From: Loripinus fragilis
Taxonomy: Eukaryota; Mollusca; Bivalvia; Lucinida; Lucinidae
NCBI GenBank assembly: GCA_964019695.1
Contig: OZ026515.1
Span: 73,295,644 to 73,359,643 of the forward strand
Length of the DNA stretch: 64,000 bases
Reading direction: 5' to 3'
Position numbers and translations under genes: made by a program. Below, piece after piece: positions 46,190-58,482 of this stretch. The first letter of the stretch is position 1, and each line of letters starts with the position of its first letter. The notes below the pieces were generated by a model. It searched no databases, was not told the origin of the DNA, and saw nothing but the letters and a program-made list of their open reading frames with translations.

Positions 46190-47005
46190 GTTTATAGCAT
46201 AAGGGGTGGCAATTCAGCTGCCACCTAACTACAGGTATAAATGTTAAGGACTTATCATTGGAAAATGTTTGACCGCATATTGTTTATTGCACAAAAATAA
46301 GTGTAAGTTTATACTTTAAGAGGTGGCAGTTCAGCTGCCACCTAACAACAGGTAGAAAAATTAAGGACTTATCACTGGAAAATGTTTTACCGCAGATTGT
46401 TTATTGCATAAAATAAGTGTAAGTTTATACCATAAGGAGTGGCAGTTCAGGTGCCACCTAACTACAAGTAGAAATGTTCAGGACTTATTACTGGAAAATG
46501 TTTTACCGTAGAATGTTTATTGCACAGAAATAAGTGTAAGTTTATACCATATGGGGTGGCAGTTCAGCTGTCACCATATAACAGGTAGAAATATTAAGGA
46601 ATTATCAATCGCAGATTGTTTATTGCGCAAAAATAAGTGTAAGTTTATACTATAAGGGGTGGCAGTTCAGGTGCCACCTAACTACAGGTAGAAATGTTAA
46701 GGACTTATCAGTGGGAAATGTTTTACCGCAGATTGTTTATTGCACAAAAATAAGTGTAAGTTTATACCATATGGGGTGGCAGTTAAGCTGTCACCATATA
46801 ACAGGTAGAAATATTAAGGAATTATCAATCGCAGATTGTTTATTGCGCAAAAATAAGTGAAAGTTTATACTATAAGGGGTGGCAGTTCAGCTGCCACCTA
46901 ACTACAGGTAGAAATGTTAAGGACTCATCAGTGGAAAATGTTTTACCGCAGATTGTTTATTGCACAAAAATAAGTGTTAGTTCATATTATAAGAGGTGGC
47001 AGATT
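46190..47005 (+). repeat. Satellite array of hairpin-bearing units, 117 bp and 103 bp
   Basis: Eight units with GTGGCAG starts at 46206, 46323, 46439, 46556, 46659, 46776, 46879 and 46996; the spacings are 117, 116, 117, 103, 117, 103 and 117. Each holds GGTGGCAG-TTCAG-CTGCCACC, an 8-bp stem with a 5-base loop, then AACTACAGGTAGAAATGTTA and TTGTTTATTGCACAAAAATA. The 103-base form lacks the GGAAAATGTTTTACC part, giving a 220-bp higher-order pattern. Confidence 0.9.
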
Positions 47006-48450
47006 TTGCTATCACCTAATTTGGTTTAAAGCTTACACATTTGTTTTACAAAACACACATAAATTAAGATTACTGTTATGTAATTTTTTTTCTTCAAATG
47101 AAACAGTATTTAGCCACCTCGTCTGCTTCCCTAGTCTGCAAACAATATGGACCCAGATCAGATTGCTCCCCCGTAACATTGTCCTCCATGAAAAGAAATC
47201 TCCATGAAAAATCCAGTCTGAAGTGCATTTAAATGTGTGCAGCAGACTAGAAATGCAGACAACATTTTAAGAAAAAAGTTATTGCTGGCTAAACATTAAT
47301 CAAGCTTTCTGGTGTAGATTTGTAAAAATGCTTGTCACAATGCAGCATGCAGATTGTTATTTTAACAACTGAGAGTCTTGCTAGCAAATTGATGTTGACA
47401 GATTTTCAACATTAAAACAAACACAGATTTCGAAGCTCCTCCCCACATTTTAAACTCTGGTCGTGTGTCTCCTAGGTAAGCTGCCATTTTCAGGATATTT
47501 CTGAGGTATTAATGAACTAACAGCTTGTTTCTTGGCGACTGTCTTTGAAACCACTTGTTTATCTCACCATATCTTTGAAGATACACCGAATTAGTGGTGT
47601 AGTGGATAAACAACTCACCTTTAGCTTGTAACCCAGGGGTCACAGGTTCTATCCCTGGCTGATAAGGATCTCAGCCCCATCTCCATAAATACTGACCAGT
47701 TTAAGGGCAATTTTTTTTATCTTTTTTCTAAAATGTCAAATGATAGTCTATGAAATAAAAACAAAAAAAATAAGATTTTTAATGTCAGATTTTTAAATAT
47801 ATAATTTACTCCCTTTTGGGGGAAATTACTAAAATATATCATGCAGTATCTTGACACGGCTTGGAAAACAAATTTTCACATTTCCTTGAAAGCTTGAGGT
47901 CATGAGCAATTATTAAAAATTAAAATAAAGAAGCTGGATGGCGCTTACAAATATTTTATTTTAATATTAATTAATGACTTGTGTTATTTTTTCAGAAAAT
48001 TTGTAAAATGCTGAAAACTTCCGTGTGAGACTATGAAAGATTGAGGGTGGTGACATATCCTTTTTATTTCATAAATTGACAGTCCATACATAAAACAAAC
48101 TGTATGCAAAGAATTAAAAAGATTTTAATGTGGGAAGTATTACTCGCAATTGCCCTTAAATAGCTGTTGGCAGGATGTTAAACGCAATGATACACACCAT
48201 ATTTACCTTAAAAATTCACAGACTTCTACTGGTACATTGACTTCCTGAAGACTGTAAAATGCTAATTTGGAATGACATACAGTATGAACCCACATCAGAC
48301 TGCTCTTAAGAGCAGTCTGATTTGGGTTTACACTGTTTGCGCAGGCTTATCTGTTTGAATATTTTAGGGGCAATATGGTGACAATGCAGATTCAGTTGTG
48401 CGGTTACAGTAATTTTAATACACATGTACCTGTGTTTAGAGTCATCTGTA
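47006..48450. other. Intergenic with a SINE head and two palindromic repeats
   Basis: A tRNA-like head AGTGGTGTAGTGGATAAACA, then CCAGGGGTCACAGGTTC at 47592-47665, resembles the SINEs at 43290-44065. CAAACAATATGGACCCAGAT (47138) and the nearly complete palindrome at 48281-48342 belong to the CAAACAGTG family. No gene. Confidence 0.55.
48281..48342. repeat. Short palindrome, best-preserved CAAACAGTG-family copy
   Basis: CAGTATGAACCCACATCAGA, then CTGCTCTTAAGAGCAG, then TCTGATTTGGGTTTACACTG. The central 16 bases are perfectly self-complementary. Confidence 0.75.
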
Positions 48451-48489
48451 TAATGCCCCTATTCCACACAGACCAAGAATCCCCGGAAT

Positions 48490-49361
48490 CATCAATAATA
48501 GAAAAATGTAAGGATTCATGGAGAATTGTAAATTTTTAAACCCATAGATTCAGTAACGAAACAGGTAAGAAACAGTTATGAATATTTGTGGGATTCGGCT
48601 TGATTTGGCCTGAATGGCCACAATACTGTGACAAATTCACTACGATGTGCAATAACCTATTTGGAAATACTGCAATAAGTTAAACAATCAAGTATGAATT
48701 AGTTAAGAGCCGGGTTAAGAGCACGCCGAATGCATGCAAGAATTGGGCACAAATTAGCAGAAACTCTTGACAATTCGCGAGATTTTTTCTCACACAATAG
48801 GTATAAAAAAGGCCCAATCCATGCTTCAGGGCATCAGTTCCAAATTGAATGTTCCTCGCATAGCAGCTGTATTATTGATGCAATTTTAGTGTCGAAAACA
48901 GCTACTTATAGAGGTAGAAGAAAACCACTTCGTTAAAGTCGAGAGGCCCTGGCCCTGACTCTTTGACTTGGAATAAATGCTAGTTCACCATTGACAAAAT
49001 CACCTGAGCCAGGAGTATTTGACTGATCCTGATGAATCTGCCACATCTGTTTTCACTTCTGGGACTGGCTCACATGCACATGACAGGGTAGTTTTTCTAA
49101 GGGGACCACCTTCTGCTATCTCTTCCTTGGTTTTATTGCTTGTCATAATCTCCCAAATCCCCCAGAATGAGTTAAAAGTACCTCTGAATGCCTAAGAAGG
49201 TCTCCGAATTGATTATGATTCAGTTACGATGTCTAAGAATGCATTAGGATTTTTTTACGAATCAAGTACGATTTTTTGAATCTGGGAATTGTGGCCAAAG
49301 TTTTGAACATGTCAAAACTTTTGAGCCGAATTCCGATAGACCTAGGAATGGCAAGAACTGA
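48490..49361. other. Interior of the outer TIR element, no gene seen
   Basis: A 68-codon plus-strand frame (48730-48936) contains ARIGHKLAETLDNSRDF but no recognisable domain. CCCAAATCCCCCAGAATG and similar motifs occur near 49150. Confidence 0.4.
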
Positions 49362-52350
49362 CTATTAGGCCTTGAGCTGGCTATAGACCCCCCTCCCCCC
49401 CCAGGGGGAATTTTGTACACTATGATTTTCTGAAACTACATTATATAAGACACAAAATAAAAGATGTTAGCCCTCTGAGAGTGGCAGCGTTAAGGTGTAA
49501 CATCACGTTATATACGTTACCCCCCAAAATAGCATTAAATGTCCCTGATAATGTCTCAACCTTGACATGTTCGCACATATTTGCATGCTGACACAGGTTT
49601 ATGACCTTCTTATAGCACAGTTGCATATATTTAGTATTAATTTTATAAATGTCATGAGTTATTACCGTTGTATACGTTACTTAGTGTTTCTTGCGTTATT
49701 TCCGAGTATCAGTATGGTATTTATTGACAATACATGTATTACATCTGTCACAGAATATAGTTAATTTATAAGACTGCTACTCAAATGATTTAAAGTTCTT
49801 TATTATGGCCGCTTACACTTTTTTCAGGCCCATGTTACGTATGTTACCCTCAAAATAGCATTAATAATTCAAGTTAAGGTCTCTAACAAGCCCTGTTTAT
49901 ACTTATTTGCATGCTGGCACAGGTTTGTGTACTTCTTTTAACTAGGTTTACCTATTTTAGGTATTCATTTAATAAATGCCTTGTACTTTAACTGTTATGT
50001 GTGTTACCAAATGATACATAAGTTATTCTGAACATCTGTGTAGCAGTTGTTGACTTTACATGTATAAAGTCTGTCAGAGAATTTAGCAAATTTATAAGGC
50101 TGAAACAAATTGAAGTTCCTTATTAATTAATGGTGACTTAAACTATTATGATAATGTGATCTGTCAACCTTCGCTGTTTGCTCACATAAACAGTAGATAC
50201 AATGCATTCAAATCGGAAGTTCTGAAAGACAGTCACTGTGAAACAGCTCAGTTCTGGGCAAGGTATATGGATATAATTCAGATGGTGTTGACACTGATTA
50301 GGGCTACAAGGAAACAACTTTGAATTGCATGTCAGCTCTTTCTGTATGCCTTGTACCCAAAGGTCATTGCACACAATCACAACAACTACGCACAATATGT
50401 ACCTGTGTAACTGATTACACTCATAATTTGTCTTATACACATCACAGATGCAAAGAACTTCAACAAAATGGGTTTAGTGTGTCACAATTATTAGTTCTTT
50501 GCTTGAGAAATGCTTTAGACATAACGATCAGACAAACAATAAAGAGGTATTATAGGCTTCAGCAGCTAGAATTACACTACAGATGGAATGGTGTATTACT
50601 CATCACATCAGAGCTCAATATATTGAAACATCTCTTCAATGGACTGAAATGAAATATTCAATCTGCTCTGATGCAAAGTAGAAGGAGGAGTACTAGAGAC
50701 AGTTTCTGGCTTCACCAATCTTTTTAGTTCTAGTTTTGAAGACAATGAACCCATACTTTTTGTCTTTTGGTGTTCCTGCTAAGCCTGAGATAGCTAAGGA
50801 TCTTATTGAGGATGGCATTGCTGCAGGAAGGCTGTTGCAGACTTCATTGACTCACTTTTAGTTGAAAATCTGTCTTTCACAACCCCATTAAATGCTACAA
50901 GGTAATAAAGCTTTGAGGCTTGCGAGGTCAAGAAGAGATTGTCCAATTTACAAGATGTAATCAGCCAGATGAGAGCTTAAAGGAGCGTCTTTGGTCAGCA
51001 TGACCTTTAAATTGGCCATAATGTTGACCTTGAGTTGACACTGCAGTTCCTTTGGGGACCCGTACCATGGTTACTGACAACTCTTGATAGAATTTCCACC
51101 AAAACTGACAAGTCTAAACTTCTGCATGGATTGCAATCACACATTGAACAAACATTAGATTGACCATGTAGTGCTGCACATAACTTTGATGGTAATGCCA
51201 TACTACAGAGCATAATAGCTTTTCCTGTCACCTTCAAGAATCTGATGGAACCAGGCACTATTCAACCAGGCACAAAAGGTAGAACCTGTTGGTTTTGTCA
51301 CTGATACATATATATAATGTATAAGCAGCAGTCTATAAAGTCTTACAAATATTCTCACAGAGGATAACCTCGATGTTTTGTTCAATACTGGTGCATGCAA
51401 ATAAAGGTGCTCATTTTTAATGTCAACAACATTTGCCATAATATGAGGGAAGAGATCTACAGTCATACACTGTTTAACAGATTGTGACACTACCAATGTG
51501 CCAACGTGTTAGTACCATGGAAAGGTTGTTCCTATCAAACTGATAGAGAACCCCTCCTCAAACTAAGAATTGCTCTAGACACTCAGTAACATGAGGGCCT
51601 AGCATGTGCTATTTATGTAAATGTGAATAAGCTGCAGTATGAAATGTTTCTCAAAAAGTGCCATACACATATACTGACTATTTCAAATGGCATGAACGTG
51701 AACTTACTTCCATCCTGCTTTTCTGTCCTCAAGATGTACATACATAGATTGAACTTTTTACTATCAAGTCTTTCCCATGAAAACAAGTAAGGCTTCCCAG
51801 ATATGGACACAATGCGTGGAAAATAAATGGGAAGGAAATGGAGTACCTCTGCTGAAAGAAACTTGATTGTATCCTAACAATGAGCAACAGAATTGTATTA
51901 TACATTTTGTGTGATACTGGGTCACCATGTTCATAACTCAACAACTCATACCTTTTAAAAGATAGAAACATAATATTTGCAGATTCCAAAAGGTACATAA
52001 ACATTCTTTAATACAAAATGAATTAGTAAACACGTTCATATTTAAACAAATATCAAACTATATTAGTTTCATAAATCATTTATATAGGAATAATGAAAAA
52101 AATGTAACATACGTAACACTTTGGGGTGCATATTTGTTTTCAAAGGTCCATATCTGCGATGCAAAAATAGCCTACTTGGATGATATAGCCAGTTTGGAAA
52201 TCTTACCTTATGGGTTGCACTTTTCAGAAGTCATGTCATTTACTAAAATTATCACAGATGTTGATGGGTAATATATGTAATTAGCTGTTACAAGGTAATT
52301 GTGTCATCACCAGAGTGCTAGCATATTGCAAAATCCTTGCAAAATGAATC
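49362..52350 (+). mobile_element. Degenerate transposon copy B, right end cut
   Basis: Left end TAGGCCTTGAGCTGGCTATA and C-run as in copy A; collinear with A for 2.8 kb, and somewhat longer on the right (to AAAATCCTTGCAAAAT near 52345). Compared with the right end preserved at 53590-53708, its last part is missing. If that end belongs with this start, TAT lies outside both termini. Confidence 0.75.
50182..51320 (+). pseudogene. Transposon-associated protein relic (copy B)
   Basis: Parallels copy A: LKDSHCETAQFWARYMDIIQ and NYAQYVPV, then LQQLELHYRWNGVLLITSEL, where copy A has a stop and a frameshift. Later come TKTDKSKLLHGLQSHIE and, clearer than in A, HNFDGNAILQSIIAFPVTFK, then VGFVTDTY. 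DGNAILQS is the IIDGxAxxQ block typical of the family. Several stops and indels differ from those in A, so the two decayed independently after insertion. Confidence 0.75.
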
Positions 52351-52589
52351 TGATAGAGGATTAATATGCTGTGTTGGACAATTCTTTAAACCCTTGGATA
52401 ATATATGAAGAGTTGCTAGCTTGGCAAGAAACATCCTGATGGATTTTCTTTATTCTTTTAAGTTGTTACTCGCATATTGCACTGTATGTTACAAACTCTC
52501 CATGAGTATTATGTTAACTATATTTGATGTCTCTATAAAAGAAAAGAGTTTTTATGGTAGTTTATGTTTGAGTTACTTCCTCAGCAAAT

Positions 52590-53165
52590 GAGCCAGAGTA
52601 AAACCAAGTACATGGACCTGTGCCAGCATGCAAATAAGTACAAGCAGGGGACCTTAACTTGAACGTTTAATGGTATTCTGAGAGTAACGTATGTAACCTG
52701 GGCTATAAAATAGTATAAGCCATCATAATTAAGAACTTCAATTCATTTAAATAGCAGCCTTATGGATTTACTATATTAACTGACAGATGTAATACATGTA
52801 TAGTCAATTACTGCCATTCTGATTCTTGGAAATAACATATGAAACACCAAGTAACATATACAACAGCAAAAACTCAAGACGTTTATAAAATAAATGCTAA
52901 AATTATGTAACTGTGTTATAAGAAGCTCTTAAACATGTGCCAGACTTGAAAAAAAGTGTGAATACGTCATGTTGGAGGCATTATCAGGAAAATTTAAAGT
53001 TATTTTGCGGGGTAACGTACGTAACATTATGTTACACGCTAACGCTGCCACTCTCAGAGGGCTAACATATTTCAGTTTGTGGCTTATATAATGTAGTATC
53101 TGGAAATTATAATGTACACAATTCCCCCTGGAGGGAAGGGGGACTATAGCCAGCGAAATGCCTAG
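52590..53165 (-). mobile_element. Inverted left-end fragment of the same transposon (copy C)
   Basis: Its minus strand begins TAGGCATTTCGCTGGCTATA, then CCCCCTTCCC and CAGGGGGAATT, and follows copy B positions 49362 to about 49940, including CTCTGAGAGTGGCAGCGTTA and GCATGCTGGCACAGGT. It makes 49362-53165 look like one foldback with arms of nearly 600 bases. Confidence 0.75.
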
Positions 53166-53708
53166 AGAATTACATTTTACATTTTTGTGTGATATGGGGC
53201 TACCGTGTTCAACATCTAATAACTCAAAAAGTATATAAGATAGAAACGTAAGGCTTGCAGTTTTGAAAAGGTAAATAAAAAAGCTTTAATATAGTACCAA
53301 ATTAATGAACATAAACTGGTTTCAATAAAATTCAAGACAAACTATATTTCATTCATTTATTATTTTAAAGGGGGTTCACTGAAAAATGTAACATACACTA
53401 CATTGAGGGTGACTATATTTGTTTTTAAATGTCAATATCTATGGCCCAGTAATAGCATACTTAGAAAATACAACCAATTTGGAAATCTTACCTAGTCTTT
53501 TGCACTTTTCTGAAGTCTTAAAAAGAATTTTGCTTATCAAAAATTTTGTAGGGTAACGTATGTAACAGGCTGTTACAGCTTAACGCTGCCATTGTCAGAG
53601 GGCTAACATGTTGCAAAATGCTTGCAAGACATTAGGCTTCAAGAAAAATATGGTCTACAAAATTCCCCCTGGGGGGGAGGTAAACCATATCCAGCCAGTG
53701 GCCTATAT
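53163..53708 (+). mobile_element. Right-end fragment of the same transposon (copy D)
   Basis: Starts AGAGAATTACATTTTACA and follows copy B from about 51890 to 52345, then continues to the true terminus: GGGCTAACATGTTGCAAAAT, ATTCCCCCTGGGGGGG and CCAGCCAGTGGCCTA. The terminus is inverse to the left end TAGGCCTTGAGCTGG. Confidence 0.7.
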
Positions 53709-53826
53709 GGACTGTACGAGTTAGTTAAGGTCTTCACAAGCTGATTATGTTGCAGCCACAAATCCAAAAAATTATCAATTCGTAGCAATTCGTGGGATTC
53801 GTGGTCTGTATGGAATAGGGGTATTA

Positions 53827-54192
53827 AGCAGCCACTTAATTGTAATTATTACAGACATTCCAGTTCATTTATTTTGGTGGAGAATTGATTTTGAATTACT
53901 CTCAACTTCTATACATAGAGGATCTTACATGAGTGCTCATGTTTTATTGAATGTATCAAACGAGGTGGGGAAAAGAGATAAAATATGAGGCTTGATTCTA
54001 TTTATCATATGACATTAAGATTACTTTGAAATCTCATTTCTGCCATAAAAACGTTATAATTTTGTCATTATGTATGCAATGTTGTTATGGACGTCGTAAC
54101 ATTTCCAGAAAATCCGTTAACCACTAGTGATATATCGATTTTATCACATGGCATTATTTCACTCCCAGGCACAATGTCATATGATAAATAGA
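53827..54192. other. Intergenic, an inverted ATGTCATATGATAAATAGA pair
   Basis: TCTATTTATCATATGACAT near 53998 is inverse to ATGTCATATGATAAATAGA near 54175, probably the outer part of the foldback that follows. Confidence 0.5.
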
Positions 54193-54347
54193 GAATAGTA
54201 AACTGTGTTTCCGTGATATGAAAATTATGTCACAAAGGAATGGTGGTAATTCGGTCACAACGAGTCCGCAGGACGAGTTGTTTACCAAAATCACCACCAT
54301 TCCTTTGTGACATAATTTTCATTTCATGGAAACACAGTTTACTATTC
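54193..54347. repeat. Near-perfect foldback, 155 bp
   Basis: GAATAGTAAACTGTGTTTCC pairs with GGAAACACAGTTTACTATTC, and AAAATTATGTCACAAAGGAA with TTCCTTTGTGACATAATTTT. Arms of about 65 bases surround an ACAACGAGTCCGCAGGACGA centre. Very little divergence between arms suggests a recent insertion. Confidence 0.8.
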
Positions 54348-54616
54348 TGTATAATATATATAACCCTCCAGTGATGTTTTCAATGAAAAAAAAAACAAAG
54401 AAGAAAAAAAAGCACACAAAAAACTCATATTTAACGCACCCAAAACCTTTGTTATTATAGTATAGACAGTTATTAAAATAGATCATGAATATGTCCTATC
54501 CTCTGAATCCAGGGTGTCCCAAATTTATTTTGAATTAGTGTCTTGAATAAGTGAATTTTCAAAGTTTTAATGTTTATTTTTCTCATAGAAAATACTAATC
54601 GGTATGCTACATGTAT

Positions 54617-54870
54617 AAAGGGCCTCATCATGAGAAAACATGTCTTTCGGGATAATGCGACCATACTCTGTTAATTATGACCTTAATTATAAGCCTCCTG
54701 CTCAGCTATGCATATCATGAAATATTCAAGTAGCCAGTTAAGCAATTGTTTTTTTTCCAAAAAGCTAACAACAGAGGTACTGATTAGACTTTGTGTGGAT
54801 GCACAGGCTGGTCCGCGACTTTGTTTGCATGCAACAACCAAAGCAAGGTTTTCTTGCGTTGAGGCACAAT
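54617..54870. repeat. Diverged copy of the 35850-36063 repeat
   Basis: GGGCCTCATCATGAGAAAAC at the left and GGTTTTCTTGCGTTGAGGC at the right correspond to both ends of the other copy; GCACAGGCTGGTCCGCGACT matches its middle. Confidence 0.55.
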
Positions 54871-56869
54871 ATGTTTCATCTTTACATTCATTATGTATCC
54901 ATACCTTTCAGAAATGATCATGAACAAACAATATATAGTGCTCCAGACGAATAGTTCCAAATGGAGTAAAGTACAATACTGTGGTATATATGAGTGTGAT
55001 TAATAAAAGCAGCCACTGATTTTGTTTAACTATCTCCAGCATGTAGTATGGTGGGCAAGCAAGTGCTGAGTATTCAGATGACTCCAAGGGCAGATCCAGG
55101 GGGGGGGGGGGCTGGGGCAGAGGGTCCACATCCCCCTGGAATCACAAGTGCTAAAGGTTTCTATAGGAATAAGCATTAGGACCCCTCACCCTTGGAAAAG
55201 CTTGGGCCACCATCCCCCCACCCCAACCTTGAAAAATTTTAGTTTCCCATGGAATAAGCAATCTGAGCATCTGTCCTGATCTGGGTCCATTAGCTCTCTG
55301 ATAGTGTTCCTGATTTTTTTTTAATAAGATAATTTTGAATAAAGGCAGAAGACTATTACCCGTCATGCGAAGAGCTAAAAGTGCTGAAATTTTGAAATGG
55401 AATTTTCCAAATGATCATCTTGACCATTCATCCAAGTTATTAATAAATTGTTTGCTATTGATAGCAAACAATAGTCCATGATCAGACTGCTCCTCAAAGA
55501 GTAATCTGATTGCTTCTGATCTGGGACCATTTTTTTTGTCTGAATTATTTTCTTCTGACAATGAATTTTTATGACTTAGGGATTCTGTGGAAAAAATGTG
55601 ACTGGTTTAGTGAATAAGTTTATACAGATTGTAGACTTGCTCTCTCCCTTTAATAGCTTGTCAGCATATTAAGACAGGTAACCTGTATTCGCCATTGCGC
55701 CTACGTATAGCATACACACTGATGTCATGAGTGACGTGGTATGGAAAATACCCTTGACATAAAGTGCATTTTTAAAACAAGCCATTTTATTAAGTTTATT
55801 TTGTTCTGGAAGTTTATATATTTTTTTTCTTTTACTTAATTATCAAATTATAGCAACTGAAAAAATCTGAAGTTTGTGTTGAAAAATCTTTTCTGGAGCA
55901 TGTGCAGTCACATGAGTAGGATTCTCTTCTTGTAAATAAATAGACGTCACCAGTCGTTATATGCGTAAAGGAAGTAGAGCTTTATCAACAAGGGGAACCA
56001 ATCTATACAGATTGATGATTCTGAATCAGAGAACTGCACTTAAATCGCACTTTCAGACTCTAGAACTTGGAAATGTTAACTTTTTTGTTGTTGGAGGACA
56101 ATATGTGTGCAAGCCTAAATTACTGGTAGGTTCAAATTTTTGTAAAAAAAACCCACCTGATTTTACAGACAATGTTGTCAAATGTTGTTTTTAGAGGGCA
56201 TGACATTTCATGTGAATCGTGACCAATGACACAACCGAAAGAAACATCTGCTAAAGAAGTCATTTCCAGGGATATGCTTACACACCAGAATTTAAAAGAT
56301 TTTGACAGTGATTATAAGACATGGTTGTTTAGGCTGGGCTGGATACAGCTTAAAAATCTGTCAAAGCATTATCTCGTAAAATTAGTAATAGTTATACAAA
56401 TTAGTATACAATAGTCATACAATGTCACAGCCTATATATGTGGAAATAATCCACATGCTTTAAATAGGTAGTGGATTTTGGACATCTGTGTGTAGGCCTT
56501 GCACATCCAGAGATATTTTGTGTGTAGGTTTGTAAGGATGGTATTAATTGCTGGTACATGTGCTAGTGCAGTGGTTATAAAGTACCTTTTCATGTATACA
56601 TGTAGTATTCCTTGTATATTTTGCAGGTATGCTGTAGCTTAGTTACATTATAAGAAGAGAACAAACTCATACATATCTCTTGAGGAAATATAAAAAATAT
56701 GAGGGTGAGTCAAACTTTGTTTACCTATACATCATGTACACCAGTAACTCTTTGCCTGCTAGTGTTGACGGATGTTAACCTTTGCAAACAGCTGAAGTCA
56801 ACTTTTAAAAAAATTTTAATTCTATCGAGTGTCACAGTTTGGGTTCCAATAAGGCCTGACCAACGGTGA
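54871..56869. other. Intergenic with small repeat fragments
   Basis: A G-run with GCAGATCCAGGGGG (55089) relates to 30783-31026. A CAAACAGTG-family palindrome lies at about 55465-55535 (GATCAGACTGCTCC, then GATTGCTTCTGATC). Frames of 77 and 62 codons at 55961-56414 are unrecognised. No gene is supported. Confidence 0.45.
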
Positions 56870-56872
56870 TTA

Positions 56873-57174
56873 TGCACCAGTCATTTGTATCCACTGCTCC
56901 CCCACCTACCGGGATGGGCAAGGATAGTGACTTTTCACTTTTCAGAGCCCTGGTAAGCCCCGCCCTGTGGGGACAAGCTGATGGTAACAACCCTACTCTT
57001 AGCCCCGCCCTACACTACAGAAAATCTCACCAGGGTAAGCGTCCCAATGTTATAACCCCCGCACTTCCCTGGTACTGTGGGGACAATCAAAAAGTACTTG
57101 CACTGCACTATAGCCCGGCTATTTCACCGCTATCCGGTAGGTGGGGGGGGGCGTGGATACAAATGACTGGTGCA
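56873..57174. mobile_element. Harbinger-type MITE, 302 bp, TTA target duplication
   Basis: The left terminus TGCACCAGTCATTTGTATCC matches the inverse of the right end; pairing continues through CCCCCACCTACCGG for about 42 bases. TTA flanks both ends (56870-56872 and 57175-57177), the target of PIF/Harbinger elements. The interior repeats AGCCCCGCCCT and TGTGGGGACAA. The 112-codon frame over it is not a gene. Confidence 0.85.
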
Positions 57175-57394
57175 TTAACAGTGATAAACTCTCTGCATGT
57201 ATGATGGGTAAATTTGCATTTTTCTTGTCTGCTGATTTTTTACAAGCTCAACTTTTTCATACTTTCTGAAGCTATAATGACCCATTATTGTTAATGCATT
57301 GTTGTGTCTCCTGGGAAGCATCGTTGACACATATTGATCACGACTCTGTCAGCGCAAAGGCGGCATCAGTGTCCGTGCGTCACACTTTGGGTTT

Positions 57395-57690
57395 CCAATC
57401 AATACCTTTTGAAGGGATCCATCAATTTAATTCAAAGTTTACAAAATGGTAAAGCATCATTAAATACATGTCAAGTTCAAAAAGGGAGGTCATCCGCAAA
57501 ATTTTGAATGAGTTATGGCCTTTTATTTTGCTTGGATTTTGGCTAAATTGTGGTTTCCTATCAATAACTTTTGAAGGGATGCAACAATTTCATTCATAGT
57601 TTACAGAAGGGTAAAACATCATGAAATACAGGTCAAGTTCGAATTTGGAGGTTATCTGCAAATTTTTTAACTGAGTTATGGTCCTTTTTA
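57395..57690 (+). repeat. Two tandem units of about 160 bases
   Basis: TTTCCAATCAATACCTTTTG...GAGTTATGGCCTTTT is followed by TTTCCTATCAATAACTTTTG...GAGTTATGGTCCTTTT. It abuts the next tandem-core repeat and may belong to another truncated family. Confidence 0.65.
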
Positions 57691-58482
57691 GCTAACCTGA
57701 GCCAAAAGCTTCAGGTGCGCTTATAGGATGGGACTAGAGCCGGCGTCCGTCCTCCCGTGCGTCCACAATTTCAAACATGAATATCTTTGAGACCAGCTGG
57801 CTTATTGTAATCAAATTTCATCTGGAGCATCATTGGGGTGGGGGATTGTCTGTATTAGGTTTTGGGCCAGATCAGATCAGAACTCTTGTTTCCATGGCAA
57901 CAGAGAGCTCCCATAGGGTTATAATGGGGAAAATCATGTGACCAGTCTAGCTTCTTCATTTTTGATTAGCTCTTCTTTATTCTTGCAGGTAACCAGGACA
58001 ACCATAAAATCTTGAATGGGTTCGAAATTCGGCAAGATTGACCAGGGACTAAGGAGTAAACTGCCCCTGAGCATTTGAAAAAATCCACATAGACTTATAA
58101 TGGGAGAAAATTAATGTTGTGACCACACTTAAGTGCCTTCATTTTTGGATGCACTTTCTTCATTCTTGCAGGTAATAAGGTCAACCATAAAAGCTTGAAT
58201 GAGTTTGAATTTTCGTCAAGATCCCATCACTGACTACTGAGTTAGCTGCCCTTGAGCGTCTAAAAAATCAATGAATAGTCTTGTGATCTCTCTAGGGCCT
58301 TTATTTTTGATCTGATCTTTCTCATTCTTGCAGGTATTGTTCGATTTTATTAACCTGACACAGGTGCATAATTTCACGGTTAATGCACAAGATATTTTTA
58401 CCTTCCGTCGACTTTCGGTATTTACCGTAAGTTTTAAAGGAATTTTGCAAGTACTAATGACATAATGAAACGTTTTTCACTG

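Larger units (their letters stand above)
48453..53824. mobile_element. Outer TA-flanked TIR element enclosing a transposon nest
   Basis: The left end ATGCCCCTATTCCACACAG (48453 on) and the inverse of the right end (53794-53824) match at about 28 of 31 bases; TA lies outside both (48451-48452 and 53825-53826). AATCCC and AATTCG motifs continue inside both ends. Most of its 5.4 kb is later insertions (49362-53708). Its own sequence is at 48484-49361 and 53709-53793. No transposase is recognised in those parts. Confidence 0.65.

Noticed and set aside
48730..48936. 68-codon frame inside the outer TIR element as a transposase exon
   Set aside because: No DDE/D or DNA-binding motif could be recognised and no neighbouring frame extends it.
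56866..57204. 112-codon open frame
   Set aside because: It covers a MITE from end to end, including both terminal inverted repeats.
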